A DNA stretch of 53,105 bases from assembly GCF_008973715.1 (NCBI RefSeq), contig NZ_WBOL01000017.1, positions 1-53,105 on the forward strand, in the 5' to 3' direction. This document shows, in pieces, positions 1-8,456 of this stretch. The notes under the pieces were generated by a model. It was not told the DNA's origin. It was given only the letters and a program-made list of their open reading frames with translations, and ran no database searches. Every line of letters begins with the position of its first letter. Within the stretch, counting starts at the first letter, position 1. A program made the position numbers and the translations under genes. The DNA is from Nitrincola schmidtii. Lineage in GTDB: Bacteria; Pseudomonadota; Gammaproteobacteria; Pseudomonadales; Balneatricaceae.

Positions 1-126
1 CATCGCAGAAGCCGATACGCTAGAGAAACTCGAACAACTCTTGCCATGGAATGCTCCGCTTGAGAAAGCTTCAAAAAAAGTGACTCAGTACAGCTAGGGG
101 TAGAGTGCTGATTTATTGGCACTTAC
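1..126 (+). mobile_element. 3' end of an IS66-type element (left contig end)
   Basis: Positions 2-97 read as the C-terminus of a transposase, containing the IS66-type motif EQLLPWN and ending at a TAG. The remaining bases run to ...GGCACTTAC at 126, so the element's terminus read inward is GTAAGTGCC; IS66-family termini typically start with GTAA. The same 126 bases occur inverted at 52979-53104 with no difference seen by eye. The rest of the element lies outside the window. The IS66 assignment rests on a short C-terminus and the terminus only. Confidence 0.75.
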
Positions 127-339
127 GCTGAGCACACTGGAGCCAGTGTTTCGCAGTTCATGATTGAAGCGGCAATGGAAAAAGCATGCAACGTTATTCA
201 GGAAACTGAAACATTACATCTTTCAGTGACTAGTGCAGATGCCTTGTTTGCCGCCTTAGATAATCCACCTAAACCAAACAGTAAACTGCTGAAAGCCACA
301 CAGCATTACAAGGAAACGGTGAATGTCGATAATCATTGA
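127..339 (+). pseudogene. DUF1778 (TacA-type) antitoxin, 5' end removed by IS
   Basis: An open frame continues directly from the IS end and gives about 70 residues: SQFMIEAAMEKACNVI, then LDNPPKPNSKLLKA. This matches the C-terminal, toxin-binding half of DUF1778 antitoxins, which normally end with such an NPP/PN segment followed by a short helix. The N-terminal ribbon-helix-helix DNA-binding part and the start codon are missing, replaced by the IS66-type end. It overlaps the next relic by about 17 bases, as is usual in TacAT pairs. It probably makes no functional antitoxin. Confidence 0.75.
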
Positions 340-831
340 AGAAATAAATCGGCAACATAAACGAAAGGGATTTGATAGTGGTGTCACATAACTAAATCTA
401 TTTTTTACAACAACAAGCCAGACAGAAAACCGCAAAGAACATATCAAAAACCTGCTTAGCCTGCCGTGAAGCAGCCCCCATTGCTATCATTGACTATTAC
501 ACCCTGACCGGCTATTCAGTGACAACGCCACTGGCTCACAATCACTATGCAAACTATCCTCATCCACTCAGCGCTGTAAAATTAGCACGATTAAGTAGAT
601 CGCTCACAACAAGCTCAGCGCATAGGTGAACGGTTACTGATTGACGCTATCTATCGAACGGCACTGGTCGCACACCAAATTTCTGTAATAGGTTTATTTG
701 TTGACCCGATGACTCCGGACGTCATTCCCTTTTACCAATAGTATGGTTTCTTGCCTGCCGATTCTGGTGATAAGATTCGGCCTGAAATGTGGCTGCCCAT
801 TAAGACCTGTATAAAAATTGCTAGTCTCTGA
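323..831 (+). pseudogene. GNAT (TacT-type) acetyltransferase toxin, frameshifted
   Basis: The start at 323 gives MSIIIEEINRQHKRKGFDSG, the typical opening of TacT-family GNAT toxins (expected ...FDCG...LNxYL). An in-frame stop follows at once. The rest of the protein can be followed through several frame changes: LNLF, QQQARQKTAKNIS, DYYTLTGYSV, then AQRIGERLLIDAIYRTAL and IGLFVDPMTPDVIPFYQ, a stop, YGFLPADSG and a final TGA. The acetyl-CoA-binding block is recognisable. This is a decayed toxin matching the decayed antitoxin upstream, so the whole module is dead. Confidence 0.75.
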
Positions 832-876
832 TCCTCGTTTGAATTGTTACTTCAACCCTCATCTCCTCATCTCGCT

Positions 877-2832
877 TTACCGCATTTCCGATTGCTTAAC
901 CAAGTCTATTGCTAGCCAGTCAACCATGGCGGTGGATGGTTTGAAGCCAGCAACCGCCTTTTCCAGTTGGAAACGCGCTTCAGTTGAGTCGTGTTGATCC
1001 AGTGCATACTGGATACCTGACAAGACTCTTTGCAAATCATCCGAGGAGAGTTTTTCTTCTAAAGCGCGCATAATTTTGGGATGATCAGTACCAATCACAT
1101 CATCACCAATCAGTAACTCCTCGTAAAGCTTTTCTCCGGGTCGAAGTCCAGTAAAGATGATCTCGATGTCGCCATCGGGATGCTTATCATCGCACACTTC
1201 ATAACCCATCAAACGAATCATACGTCTGGCTAAATCAACAATCGGAACGGACTCACCCATATCGAGCACAAACACATCACCGCCCTTCGCCATAGAACCA
1301 GCTTGAATCACCAGAGATGCCGCTTCTGGTATGGTCATAAAGTAACGGGTAATATCCGGATGGGTGACGGTAACAGGCCCTCCCTCCTCTATTTGCTTAC
1401 GAAATAACGGAACCACCGAGCCCGATGAGCCTAACACATTACCAAATCGAACCATGGAAAAAATGGTATTTGAAGACTGTGTTGCTAAGTCTTGGAGAAT
1501 AAGCTCAGCTAAACGCTTAGTTGCTCCCATTACATTGGTAGGACGCACTGCCTTATCCGTAGACACCAGCACAAAACGCTCTACACCCAGTTTTTGTGCC
1601 GATTTAGCCAACACCAAGGTACCTAATGTGTTATTACGAATCCCCTCAAGGACGTTGTGCTCAACCAATGGTACGTGTTTATAAGCCGCTGCATGGTAAA
1701 TGGTTTGAACTTGAAAGCGTTGAATTGTATCTTCTATGCGCGGCACATCACACACGGAACCCAGCATCGAAATATATGGCACATCATAACTTTTTTTACT
1801 TAATAACGAGGAAACCTCTTGCTCTAGAGAATAAAGCGCATACTCACTTAACTCATAAAGGACCAAGCACTTAGGCTCGTATTTGAGTATTTGTCGACAA
1901 AGCTCTGAGCCAATAGACCCTCCCGCCCCTGTCACCATGACCACTTTGTTACGGACACTAGCATCTATTAACGGTTTAATGGGGGGAACAGGATCACGGC
2001 CTAGCAGGTCTTCAATAGCCACGTCACGAAGGTTAACAACGGACTCACCAGACACAATCTCATGCATCGGTGGGACGGTTCGAACATGCACAGGAAAATT
2101 ACTTAAACGATTCAAAATTCGTTTACGTTGCTTGGGGGTGGCGGACGGCATTGCCAACAACACTGAATCAATTTTGCGCCCTTGTATTAACGACTGAACC
2201 TGTCCAGGTTTGAAGACTTTTAAACCTGCAACAGAACTGCCCCATAGGCTTGGATCATCATCAATAAAACCGATACAGCAAAGTTCGTGAGTACCAGACA
2301 AGGCTTTGGCTAACTGCACACCACTTGAACCAGCGCCGTATATGAGTACCGATTCTTTTTCTAAAAAACGGTTCATTAACCAGTGATAGTAGCTACGCAT
2401 TAATAAGCGCGTACCACCAACATAAACAAAGGCAAGCAGGGCAAAATTGATCGGGATAGATCGAGGGAAGGGTTGAATTCTGAAAACAAAGGCTGCAGCC
2501 CAGAGCGATAGCGATAAGATACTGACGCCAGCAACTACCGTCCAGATCGCTTGTGAACCCATATAGCGAACGACGGCTCGATAGAGGCCTAACTTAATAA
2601 AGACAGCTATACCAAAAACAGGTACCCACAGGAAAAGCCAAATGGCAGGCTCAAGAAAACGAACAGGCCAAAAGTCATGAAACCGTAACACATAAGCGGT
2701 ATAAAGAGCGAAAGGCAAAACAATAAGGTCAGCTAACACCATGATCCAGCGTTTTTTACCACGCTCCATCGACAGCAATCGCAGATGGATGGGTTGCTTT
2801 AATGAGTCTGGTGTTTCTGCTTTACGCATCAT
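877..2832 (-). CDS. wbpM: WbpM/CapD-type nucleotide-sugar 4,6-dehydratase
   Basis: The protein has 651 residues, the size of WbpM/FlaA1-like membrane dehydratases that convert UDP-GlcNAc to its 4-keto-6-deoxy form for O-antigen or capsule sugars. Four to five hydrophobic segments occupy about residues 28-140. A first nucleotide-binding segment follows (YGAGSSGVQLA, about 165). The catalytic extended SDR domain has TGAGGSIGSELCRQI near residue 300 and the active-site block STDKAVRPTNVMGATKR. It is the last gene of the minus-strand operon, 36 bases after the sugar transferase. The family is secure; the exact product sugar is not. The neighbouring aminotransferase could use the 4-keto product. 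Confidence 0.9.
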   Translation of the reverse strand: MMRKAETPDSLKQPIHLRLLSMERGKKRWIMVLADLIVLPFALYTAYVLRFHDFWPVRFLEPAIWLFLWVPVFGIAVFIKLGLYRAVVRYMGSQAIWTVVAGVSILSLSLWAAAFVFRIQPFPRSIPINFALLAFVYVGGTRLLMRSYYHWLMNRFLEKESVLIYGAGSSGVQLAKALSGTHELCCIGFIDDDPSLWGSSVAGLKVFKPGQVQSLIQGRKIDSVLLAMPSATPKQRKRILNRLSNFPVHVRTVPPMHEIVSGESVVNLRDVAIEDLLGRDPVPPIKPLIDASVRNKVVMVTGAGGSIGSELCRQILKYEPKCLVLYELSEYALYSLEQEVSSLLSKKSYDVPYISMLGSVCDVPRIEDTIQRFQVQTIYHAAAYKHVPLVEHNVLEGIRNNTLGTLVLAKSAQKLGVERFVLVSTDKAVRPTNVMGATKRLAELILQDLATQSSNTIFSMVRFGNVLGSSGSVVPLFRKQIEEGGPVTVTHPDITRYFMTIPEAASLVIQAGSMAKGGDVFVLDMGESVPIVDLARRMIRLMGYEVCDDKHPDGDIEIIFTGLRPGEKLYEELLIGDDVIGTDHPKIMRALEEKLSSDDLQRVLSGIQYALDQHDSTEARFQLEKAVAGFKPSTAMVDWLAIDLVKQSEMR

Positions 2833-2868
2833 TTACCCAATGTGTTAAGTATGAATCATAAAAACCTA

Positions 2869-3462
2869 TTAACGAGCCATAATTTTATGAATAGTCTTAT
2901 AAATAATCTTTAAATCCTTTATCCATGAATGGCTTTTCACATAAGCTTCATAATACTGCAACTTCTGAGGAAGTACATAGCGAATGTATGCCTCTTTAGG
3001 ATCATCATACTGTCCGAGAATTTGATTCTCATCGACCATCATGATCGACGCCTCATCCGTAATGCCAGGTCTGACCGATAGCACAACCTCTTTCTGATGA
3101 GGTGTGTAATAATCGACAAACTCCTGCACTTCGGGTCTTGGCCCAACCAAACTCATGGTTCCACGCAACACATCAATAAGCTGGGGTAACTCATCTATCT
3201 TATAGTGGCGAAGAAAATGACCGACTTTGGTAATCCGCTGATCATTGCCTACAGTTAAACGCCCCTTTTGCTCCGAATCCGTCGACATGGTACGAAACTT
3301 AAAGATACGAAACGGGACACCATAACGCCCTACTCTTTCTTGACGAAAAAAAACTGGTCCTTTTGAGTCCAGTTTTATCCAAATCGATATAACGAGAAAT
3401 AACGGTAGAAGGAGGATCAAGCCAATGCTTGAAAGCAGAAGATCCAGTAAGCGTTTCATCAT
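2869..3462 (-). CDS. Initiating sugar phosphotransferase (PglC/WcaJ family)
   Basis: The 197-residue protein is the small, PglC-like form of the bacterial sugar transferase family that moves a sugar 1-phosphate to undecaprenyl phosphate at the inner membrane. An N-terminal hydrophobic reentrant segment (LLLSSIGLILLLPLFLVISI) is followed by KLDSKGPVFFRQERVG, FKFRTMS, DELPQLIDVLRGTMSLVGPR and a Pro-Gly-Ile-Thr block, all family hallmarks. The start codon overlaps the end of the aminotransferase gene by four bases, so the two are translationally coupled. With the aminotransferase and WbpM it probably loads a modified amino sugar as the first residue of the glycan. Confidence 0.9.
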   Translation of the reverse strand: MMKRLLDLLLSSIGLILLLPLFLVISIWIKLDSKGPVFFRQERVGRYGVPFRIFKFRTMSTDSEQKGRLTVGNDQRITKVGHFLRHYKIDELPQLIDVLRGTMSLVGPRPEVQEFVDYYTPHQKEVVLSVRPGITDEASIMMVDENQILGQYDDPKEAYIRYVLPQKLQYYEAYVKSHSWIKDLKIIYKTIHKIMAR

Positions 3463-4637
3463 TCCTGTGCTAATACCCTTTTTAAGGCTTCAACAACACG
3501 TACGACATCCTCGGACTGCATACTTGGAAACAGTGGCAGTGAAACCTCTTGCTCAAAAGCCGCCTGAGCAATGGGAAAGTTAGCAGGCGTCACATGACAA
3601 CATGACTGCCAGTAAGGATGCAGGTGAAGCGGGATAAAATGAACAGAGCAACCGACGCCCGCTTCAGCCATACGCTCAATAAAGCGATCACGGGTAATAG
3701 CCGACTGATCCAGCAAACGAATAGGGTACAGATGCCTCGCCTGAAGATCACCCGATGGCGCATCCGTGGGAAGCCTTAAAGGTAGGTCCTTTAGCAACTG
3801 GTTGTATTCTTGTGCTAAACGTTCACGTGCAAGATGAAATTGATCGATTTTTTTAAGCTGTTGAATACCTATCGCCGCAGCGATATCCGTTAAATTGTAC
3901 TTGAACCCGGGCGCGATCACCTCATAAAACCAATTAGGTTTATTCGACTGGTAACGGTCAAAAATATCTTTGCTAATACCATGCAAGCGCATGACCTTCG
4001 CTCGCTCTGCAATCCTTGAATGACGAGTAACCAGCATACCGCCCTCACCTGTGGTCATCGTTTTATTAGCATAAAAACTAAATACACAGGCATCACTGCC
4101 CAGGGTACCCACTTTTTTTCCTGCCCAGGTGGTCGGCAATGCATGTGCCGCATCTTCCACTACCCGTAATTGATACTTTTCAGCGAGTTGTAAAATCTGC
4201 CCCATATCACAGGCTAAACCAGCAAAATGTACGGGGATGATCATACGTGTGCTGGGTGTGATGGCCGCCTCTATAGCAATAGGGTCGATATTAAATGTAT
4301 CAGGTTGGATATCGACCAATACCGGCGTAGCGCCCATGTAACGCACAACTTCAGCGGTAGCCGTAAAAGTATAGGTCGGGATAATGACCTCATCACCAGG
4401 ACCAATCCCTAAGGCTTCAAGCGCCAAGTGTAGCCCAGCTGTCGCTGAGTTCACGGCTACAGAATAGATTGACGCATCACTTTCATTACCCGTGAGGTAA
4501 TGAGAAAAGTCCTGCTCAAACTGCTTGGCTTTAGGGCCAGTTGTTACCCAACCAGAACGCAGTGTATCAACCACTTCAGCAATTTCTTCTTCGCTGATTT
4601 CTGGTCGAGAAAAGGGTAAAAACGAATCTTGTGTCAA
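3459..4637 (-). CDS. DegT/DnrJ/EryC1-type sugar aminotransferase
   Basis: The 392-residue protein is a PLP-dependent aminotransferase for nucleotide 4-keto sugars (PglE/WecE/ArnB type). Visible motifs are the N-terminal FLPFSRPEISEEEIAEVV, GPGDEVIIPTYTFTATA, the VEDAAHALPT cofactor block, and the PLP lysine in FYANKTMTTGEGGMLVT. The HFIPLHLHPYW segment near the C-terminus is typical. Start appears to be TTG with AGGGA seven bases upstream. Placed between a WbpM-type dehydratase and a PglC-type transferase, it likely makes a 4-amino-4,6-dideoxy sugar. Confidence 0.92.
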   Translation of the reverse strand: MTQDSFLPFSRPEISEEEIAEVVDTLRSGWVTTGPKAKQFEQDFSHYLTGNESDASIYSVAVNSATAGLHLALEALGIGPGDEVIIPTYTFTATAEVVRYMGATPVLVDIQPDTFNIDPIAIEAAITPSTRMIIPVHFAGLACDMGQILQLAEKYQLRVVEDAAHALPTTWAGKKVGTLGSDACVFSFYANKTMTTGEGGMLVTRHSRIAERAKVMRLHGISKDIFDRYQSNKPNWFYEVIAPGFKYNLTDIAAAIGIQQLKKIDQFHLARERLAQEYNQLLKDLPLRLPTDAPSGDLQARHLYPIRLLDQSAITRDRFIERMAEAGVGCSVHFIPLHLHPYWQSCCHVTPANFPIAQAAFEQEVSLPLFPSMQSEDVVRVVEALKRVLAQE

Positions 4638-4649
4638 AGTGAGTCCCTG

Positions 4650-5078
4650 CTATTGCACCAATTCACGGTAAATGGCGGCGTTTACATCGGCTAAAATGTC
4701 GGTTGGCACAACACTTGGTGGTTTAGGCCAATCAGCATCCTTCCATTCTCGACCTGCAAACTCGACCGTTCGATCATATCTCGGAAAAATATGAAAGTGT
4801 AACAGTGGGTCTTGCATCATTAAGCACAAAACATTCAGACGCACCGCTCCCCAACGGGCCTTAACTAACTTTTCAGCAACTCCAAGCAATTCAGCCATGT
4901 GCAAGGATTGATCTTCACTTAAGCTTGAGAAGTCGTACACTTCATGCTTAACACTCAGAACCATGGAGCCTAATGTTAATTGCTGAGGACGTATAGATAG
5001 TACCCAATGATCATTCTCAACTAAGGTTAAATCATCTAACTGAAATTTTTTGCGAAAAAGCGCTAATTCATTTTGCAT
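4650..5078 (-). CDS. HIT-family hydrolase/transferase
   Basis: The 142-residue protein carries the histidine-triad signature as HFHIFPRY (about residues 94-101), with the three conserved histidines partly changed to H-F-H-I-F; the family motif is HxHxHxx, so the third position is non-histidine. HIT proteins hydrolyse or transfer nucleoside monophosphates. The ribosome binding site AGAGG lies ten bases before ATG. It sits 12 bases upstream of the aminotransferase within the surface-glycan operon. Such HIT proteins occur in polysaccharide loci, but the substrate is unknown. Confidence 0.8.
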   Translation of the reverse strand: MQNELALFRKKFQLDDLTLVENDHWVLSIRPQQLTLGSMVLSVKHEVYDFSSLSEDQSLHMAELLGVAEKLVKARWGAVRLNVLCLMMQDPLLHFHIFPRYDRTVEFAGREWKDADWPKPPSVVPTDILADVNAAIYRELVQ

Positions 5079-5100
5079 GATAACCTCTTTTCACTTCCTA

Positions 5101-6336
5101 TTAGGATGAAAACCAATTTAGGTTCATCTTATTATCACATATCACATTTTGCTGTCTCATTTGCGCTAACACATTATCGAAACCAGCAATGTCTTGTTGT
5201 TCTAGATGCCAGGCCAAACGACGTAAAAATAATGCAACACTCAACAAATTAGGTGCGACCACTAAGTTATGACGACCACTAGAGCAGTTAAAGGATTTCA
5301 CAGGTGTTTGCCAGTCACCATAGGCTTCTGTTAAGTAACGGTCCGCTTCTAAAGGCCCAAATACTTCAACATCACGTAATTGATACAGATGCCATTGCCA
5401 AGGCAAATGCTCCCATCGGTGCATCATAGAACCATGCCATAAGTAACCTTTTTCCCGATACAGTATTGAAAAGTCTACTGCGATACCGTTCTTATGTACT
5501 GCTTTAACCAGGACTGGCAATCTGATCAATGACCACTGTTCATCTTTGTACTGCAATTGACGTTGCCAAGTCGTCTCAACTGATTGAAAAAATTGAGAGT
5601 TTTCTAATATTTCGACTAAGGCTGTAATGTTTGTACACTCTGCCTTGAGACCTAAATCAATATCAAAATCATGAGCAAGGAAATCACCTTCCCGGTACAG
5701 TCCTAAAAAGGTGCCGGATAGTGTGCACCATCGCCATTCCTGTAAAGGTAGCAAGTCTGAAACCGCTAACAAAGCAACCTCTGCATCGTCTCTGGCAAAG
5801 TCACCTTCGCGATCGTTTACAGTGGCTTTCTCAAATTGACTGATTGGGGAGGTCTGCGCTTGTGTACGTTTATCTATTAAACCTTTAAGCGTTGTATTCA
5901 AGGCTAAACAAAACTGAGCTAAATACCCCCCCTGTTTAGCGTTTTTTTGTGCTATTGCTTCATGGACCACTTGGGCCATCGCAAACAAAGAGGACACGGC
6001 ATATTCAACCTGAGGAAGCTTACCTGAACGTTGATCTAACCAAGCTTGAAATGCTTGGCATTCGCTCAAAGTCATTCCATCGACCACCACAAAAAAAGGA
6101 TCGTTACCAGGCTTACCAATCGGTAGCCAACTACGACAGGTGTACCAATAGGCTAAACGCATGCCATCTTTAAAATGATCATGCCAGAAAACACGACTTA
6201 TATGTCGCGCAAGTACCCAACGTTGCGTGATGAATAAACAGCCAAAAAATCCTAATACTGTAAAAAAAGATCTTTCAACAATATTGTGCTGACGATTTAA
6301 GTAACGGAGTAACTGATAGTTTTTACTAGGTGACAA
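5101..6336 (-). CDS. LicD-like phosphotransferase (paralogue 1)
   Basis: The 411-residue protein has the LicD/fukutin-type nucleotidyltransferase-fold signature near residues 204-230: LSGTFLGLYREGDFLAHDFD followed by IDLGL, meaning G-x-x-LG-x-x-R-E-G-D and an H-D-x-D-x-D metal site. LicD enzymes move phosphocholine, phosphoethanolamine or similar groups from a CDP carrier to a sugar. The N-terminal 150 residues are not recognised. The apparent start is TTG, seven bases after the stop of the next LicD gene; the start is uncertain because the next Met is near residue 59. Confidence 0.8.
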   Translation of the reverse strand: MSPSKNYQLLRYLNRQHNIVERSFFTVLGFFGCLFITQRWVLARHISRVFWHDHFKDGMRLAYWYTCRSWLPIGKPGNDPFFVVVDGMTLSECQAFQAWLDQRSGKLPQVEYAVSSLFAMAQVVHEAIAQKNAKQGGYLAQFCLALNTTLKGLIDKRTQAQTSPISQFEKATVNDREGDFARDDAEVALLAVSDLLPLQEWRWCTLSGTFLGLYREGDFLAHDFDIDLGLKAECTNITALVEILENSQFFQSVETTWQRQLQYKDEQWSLIRLPVLVKAVHKNGIAVDFSILYREKGYLWHGSMMHRWEHLPWQWHLYQLRDVEVFGPLEADRYLTEAYGDWQTPVKSFNCSSGRHNLVVAPNLLSVALFLRRLAWHLEQQDIAGFDNVLAQMRQQNVICDNKMNLNWFSS

Positions 6337-6342
6337 GAATAT

Positions 6343-7785
6343 TTACCATTCACAATTAGCTTCATATTCCTCGAGAGGATACAGAGGATAAAGACCGGTA
6401 GCGATCAATTGACCCGCGCCTGGATGATCGAATCGTTTACGCTCTATTTGTGCCTGCATTGCATGATAATCAACGGGAGTAATACATACCGAATTAAGCT
6501 TACGCTTGACGAAGAGAGGCGTTTTCTGTGATGCATTTGAGTAGGTAGGGTCTGGAACTTTCCAGCCTTCACCATAATAGGCCGCTAAAAAGGATTCTGA
6601 GTGACGGGGTATGTCCACATCAACCCCTCGAAGTTGTTCTGTACGTACAGGGTTAAAGTCCGAAAGGTTTAAGGGTAATCGTGCCTGTTTGTGCGCCCAA
6701 ATATGCTCATCTTCATACCAAACAGGTCGAACATCCAAATGAACATCGGGTTTATCATCCTTCAACCTTAAACGAAAAAGACGTCCATTACGATTAAAGC
6801 TACAGGTAAACCCAGCCAAAACCAAGTCAACCACTAGCTGCATTGTTTCTTTCTTCACTTCATTAGCCGACTGCTTGTGTGAAATATAGCCACAGTCAAA
6901 GTCATCATCACCTTGTATAAAGTCACCTTCACGAACAAGACCAAGCAAAGTGCCATACATCAAAAACAAAGGGGAACCAAAGGTGTGGGTAAAATATTGT
7001 CTAGCCTCTGTATAAATCATCAAATAGCGCATTTGTCGCTGATGAATCACATCAGGCGTTAATGCAAGAAACCCTTTTTTACCGATACGTCCACCAGCAT
7101 CGAGAAAGCTGAAGATTGAACCATCTGCATGCGGTAAGGTCAGTTTCAAGCTTTCAAAGCCATTTACGCTCAAGTTATGGCCTTCAACTGTTTTGATACA
7201 CAAATAACTTGTATTTGGGAAACGAGATAAAACCTCACGTTTTAACTGAAAATGAAAAAAAGGTGGGATAAAGCGTTTACGATGTAATGGCAAAGTTCTA
7301 ATACATTGATCGTTTAACCATAACTCAACATATTTTTCTTTAGTTACATTAGGCTTAACAAAGCCATCTAAACGCAAACCTAAATGAGTAAAATTCGCTT
7401 CAAAAACACCAGTTTGACGCTGAGATTGTATTTGATCTTTATATTGGATGTGTGAGTGTAGCAGAGGATCTTCTACACGAGACATACCATGAGCCTGTGT
7501 ATATGTATGTTCAAGTGAAAATTGGCACTGTTGGAAAAAGCTAAAAACCTTGTTAGATTTTGTGTTCTTGCTAGCAGATACAGCATTATTTAGCAATACG
7601 AGAGATAGTTTTCGCAAGCCAAACTTGAATGAAATTAAACCAAAAATTACAAAAACACCTGCAAGGCTATTTCGCCATGTCAGTAAAAAACGGGCGTGGC
7701 GCTTAAGCGAATGAAGTAGGTGCATCATAAAATTTTTCTCAGTTTGCGTGAAGTTACAACCGTTAACTGTCAAGATATTTGTCAC
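6343..7785 (-). CDS. LicD-like phosphotransferase (paralogue 2)
   Basis: The 480-residue ORF has a LicD core: MYGTLLGLVREGDFIQGDDD then FDCGY, with a later HLDVRPVWYEDEHIWAHKQA segment and a C-terminal PDPTYSNAS. The same C-terminal blocks recur in the 8457-9731 protein, so these two are close paralogues. An N-terminal domain of about 200 residues with beta-rich character is shared with that paralogue. The ORF opens only ten bases from an IS3-type relic, so its original 5' region may have been altered; Met 20/21 (about 7728) is an alternative start. The transferred group is not predictable. Confidence 0.8.
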   Translation of the reverse strand: MTNILTVNGCNFTQTEKNFMMHLLHSLKRHARFLLTWRNSLAGVFVIFGLISFKFGLRKLSLVLLNNAVSASKNTKSNKVFSFFQQCQFSLEHTYTQAHGMSRVEDPLLHSHIQYKDQIQSQRQTGVFEANFTHLGLRLDGFVKPNVTKEKYVELWLNDQCIRTLPLHRKRFIPPFFHFQLKREVLSRFPNTSYLCIKTVEGHNLSVNGFESLKLTLPHADGSIFSFLDAGGRIGKKGFLALTPDVIHQRQMRYLMIYTEARQYFTHTFGSPLFLMYGTLLGLVREGDFIQGDDDFDCGYISHKQSANEVKKETMQLVVDLVLAGFTCSFNRNGRLFRLRLKDDKPDVHLDVRPVWYEDEHIWAHKQARLPLNLSDFNPVRTEQLRGVDVDIPRHSESFLAAYYGEGWKVPDPTYSNASQKTPLFVKRKLNSVCITPVDYHAMQAQIERKRFDHPGAGQLIATGLYPLYPLEEYEANCEW

Positions 7786-7795
7786 CCTGTCGATT

Positions 7796-8134
7796 TTATG
7801 CAGCCATCTGCACTGTCTCAGTGACCAATATTCGCTCTGAATTCAAAGTCACTAATGCGCCCGATTCCCAGTTACGGGTGCGACCGCTCCAGCACACAGG
7901 ATGTACAGCCCTGGCGACGAGGTTGAGTGCATATCGCTGCGCCAGTATCACTTTTTCCTCTCCGGTATGAAGCTGCATCATTATCACGCACCGGATAGCG
8001 CTGTGACGATGTTCATGGACGTACCACTGCAGAAAGCCTAGAACCATCTGCTGAGTTGTCGTGAGATCATAAAAGCCCTTGGCAGGCGCTGGACGTTCAG
8101 CCAAAGGGCTCTCTATAGTCCGCTTTAATCTCAA
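7796..8134 (-). pseudogene. IS3-family OrfB transposase, C-terminal fragment
   Basis: About 95 of 112 residues match the end of IS3-type OrfB integrases: FLQWYVHEHRHSAIR (the segment around the last catalytic residue, where WYNxxRxHSAI is typical), then ILAQRYALNLVARAVHP and CWSGRTRNWE near the end. The N-terminal catalytic part is missing, so it cannot be active. Confidence 0.8.
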
Positions 8135-8194
8135 CTGCCCTCATCCAGACTTCATGCGTTAGAACCGAGATCCCTATAGCTTAACATGTAGCGG

Positions 8195-8311
8195 TCAGGG
8201 TTGAGCCGTATTATAGGCATAAGTTGTCCGATGTATTTGTGATATTGGATACTGATCAAGCCCCCTGATAACGGCCTCACGTCGCTCTTCTGAGTAACCA
8301 AGTATACACAT
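8195..8311 (-). pseudogene. IS3-family OrfA, N-terminal fragment
   Basis: A 38-residue reading frame opens with MCILGYSEERREAVIRGL. The YSEERREAVI stretch resembles the start of IS3-family OrfA helix-turn-helix proteins. It stops after ...YNTAQP, before the DNA-binding helices are complete. It lies on the same strand and just before the OrfB fragment, as expected for one decayed element. Confidence 0.55.
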
Positions 8312-8456
8312 CACCAAACGCACGTAAATGTTTAAGTGAGTTTAACGAAAGGCGCAACAACCATCCTGAAATTATCAGTAAGCAATTGATTTAAAATGGG
8401 TTACTGAAAAAAAACCATACCAAGTACTTTTTAGTTATTTATGGTCTGAATGGTTA

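Larger units (their letters stand above)
7796..8311 (-). mobile_element. Internally deleted IS3-family element
   Basis: Two transposase pieces lie head to tail: an OrfA N-terminus (8195-8311) and an OrfB C-terminus (7796-8134). The middle of both genes is gone. Exact inverted ends could not be fixed by eye. The relic separates two paralogous LicD genes and marks a change in base composition: the block to its right (8457-11169) is visibly more AT-rich than the block to its left. Confidence 0.75.

Noticed and set aside
256-447. 63-residue ORF on the minus strand
   Set aside because: It lies opposite the DUF1778/GNAT relics and has no protein-like features.
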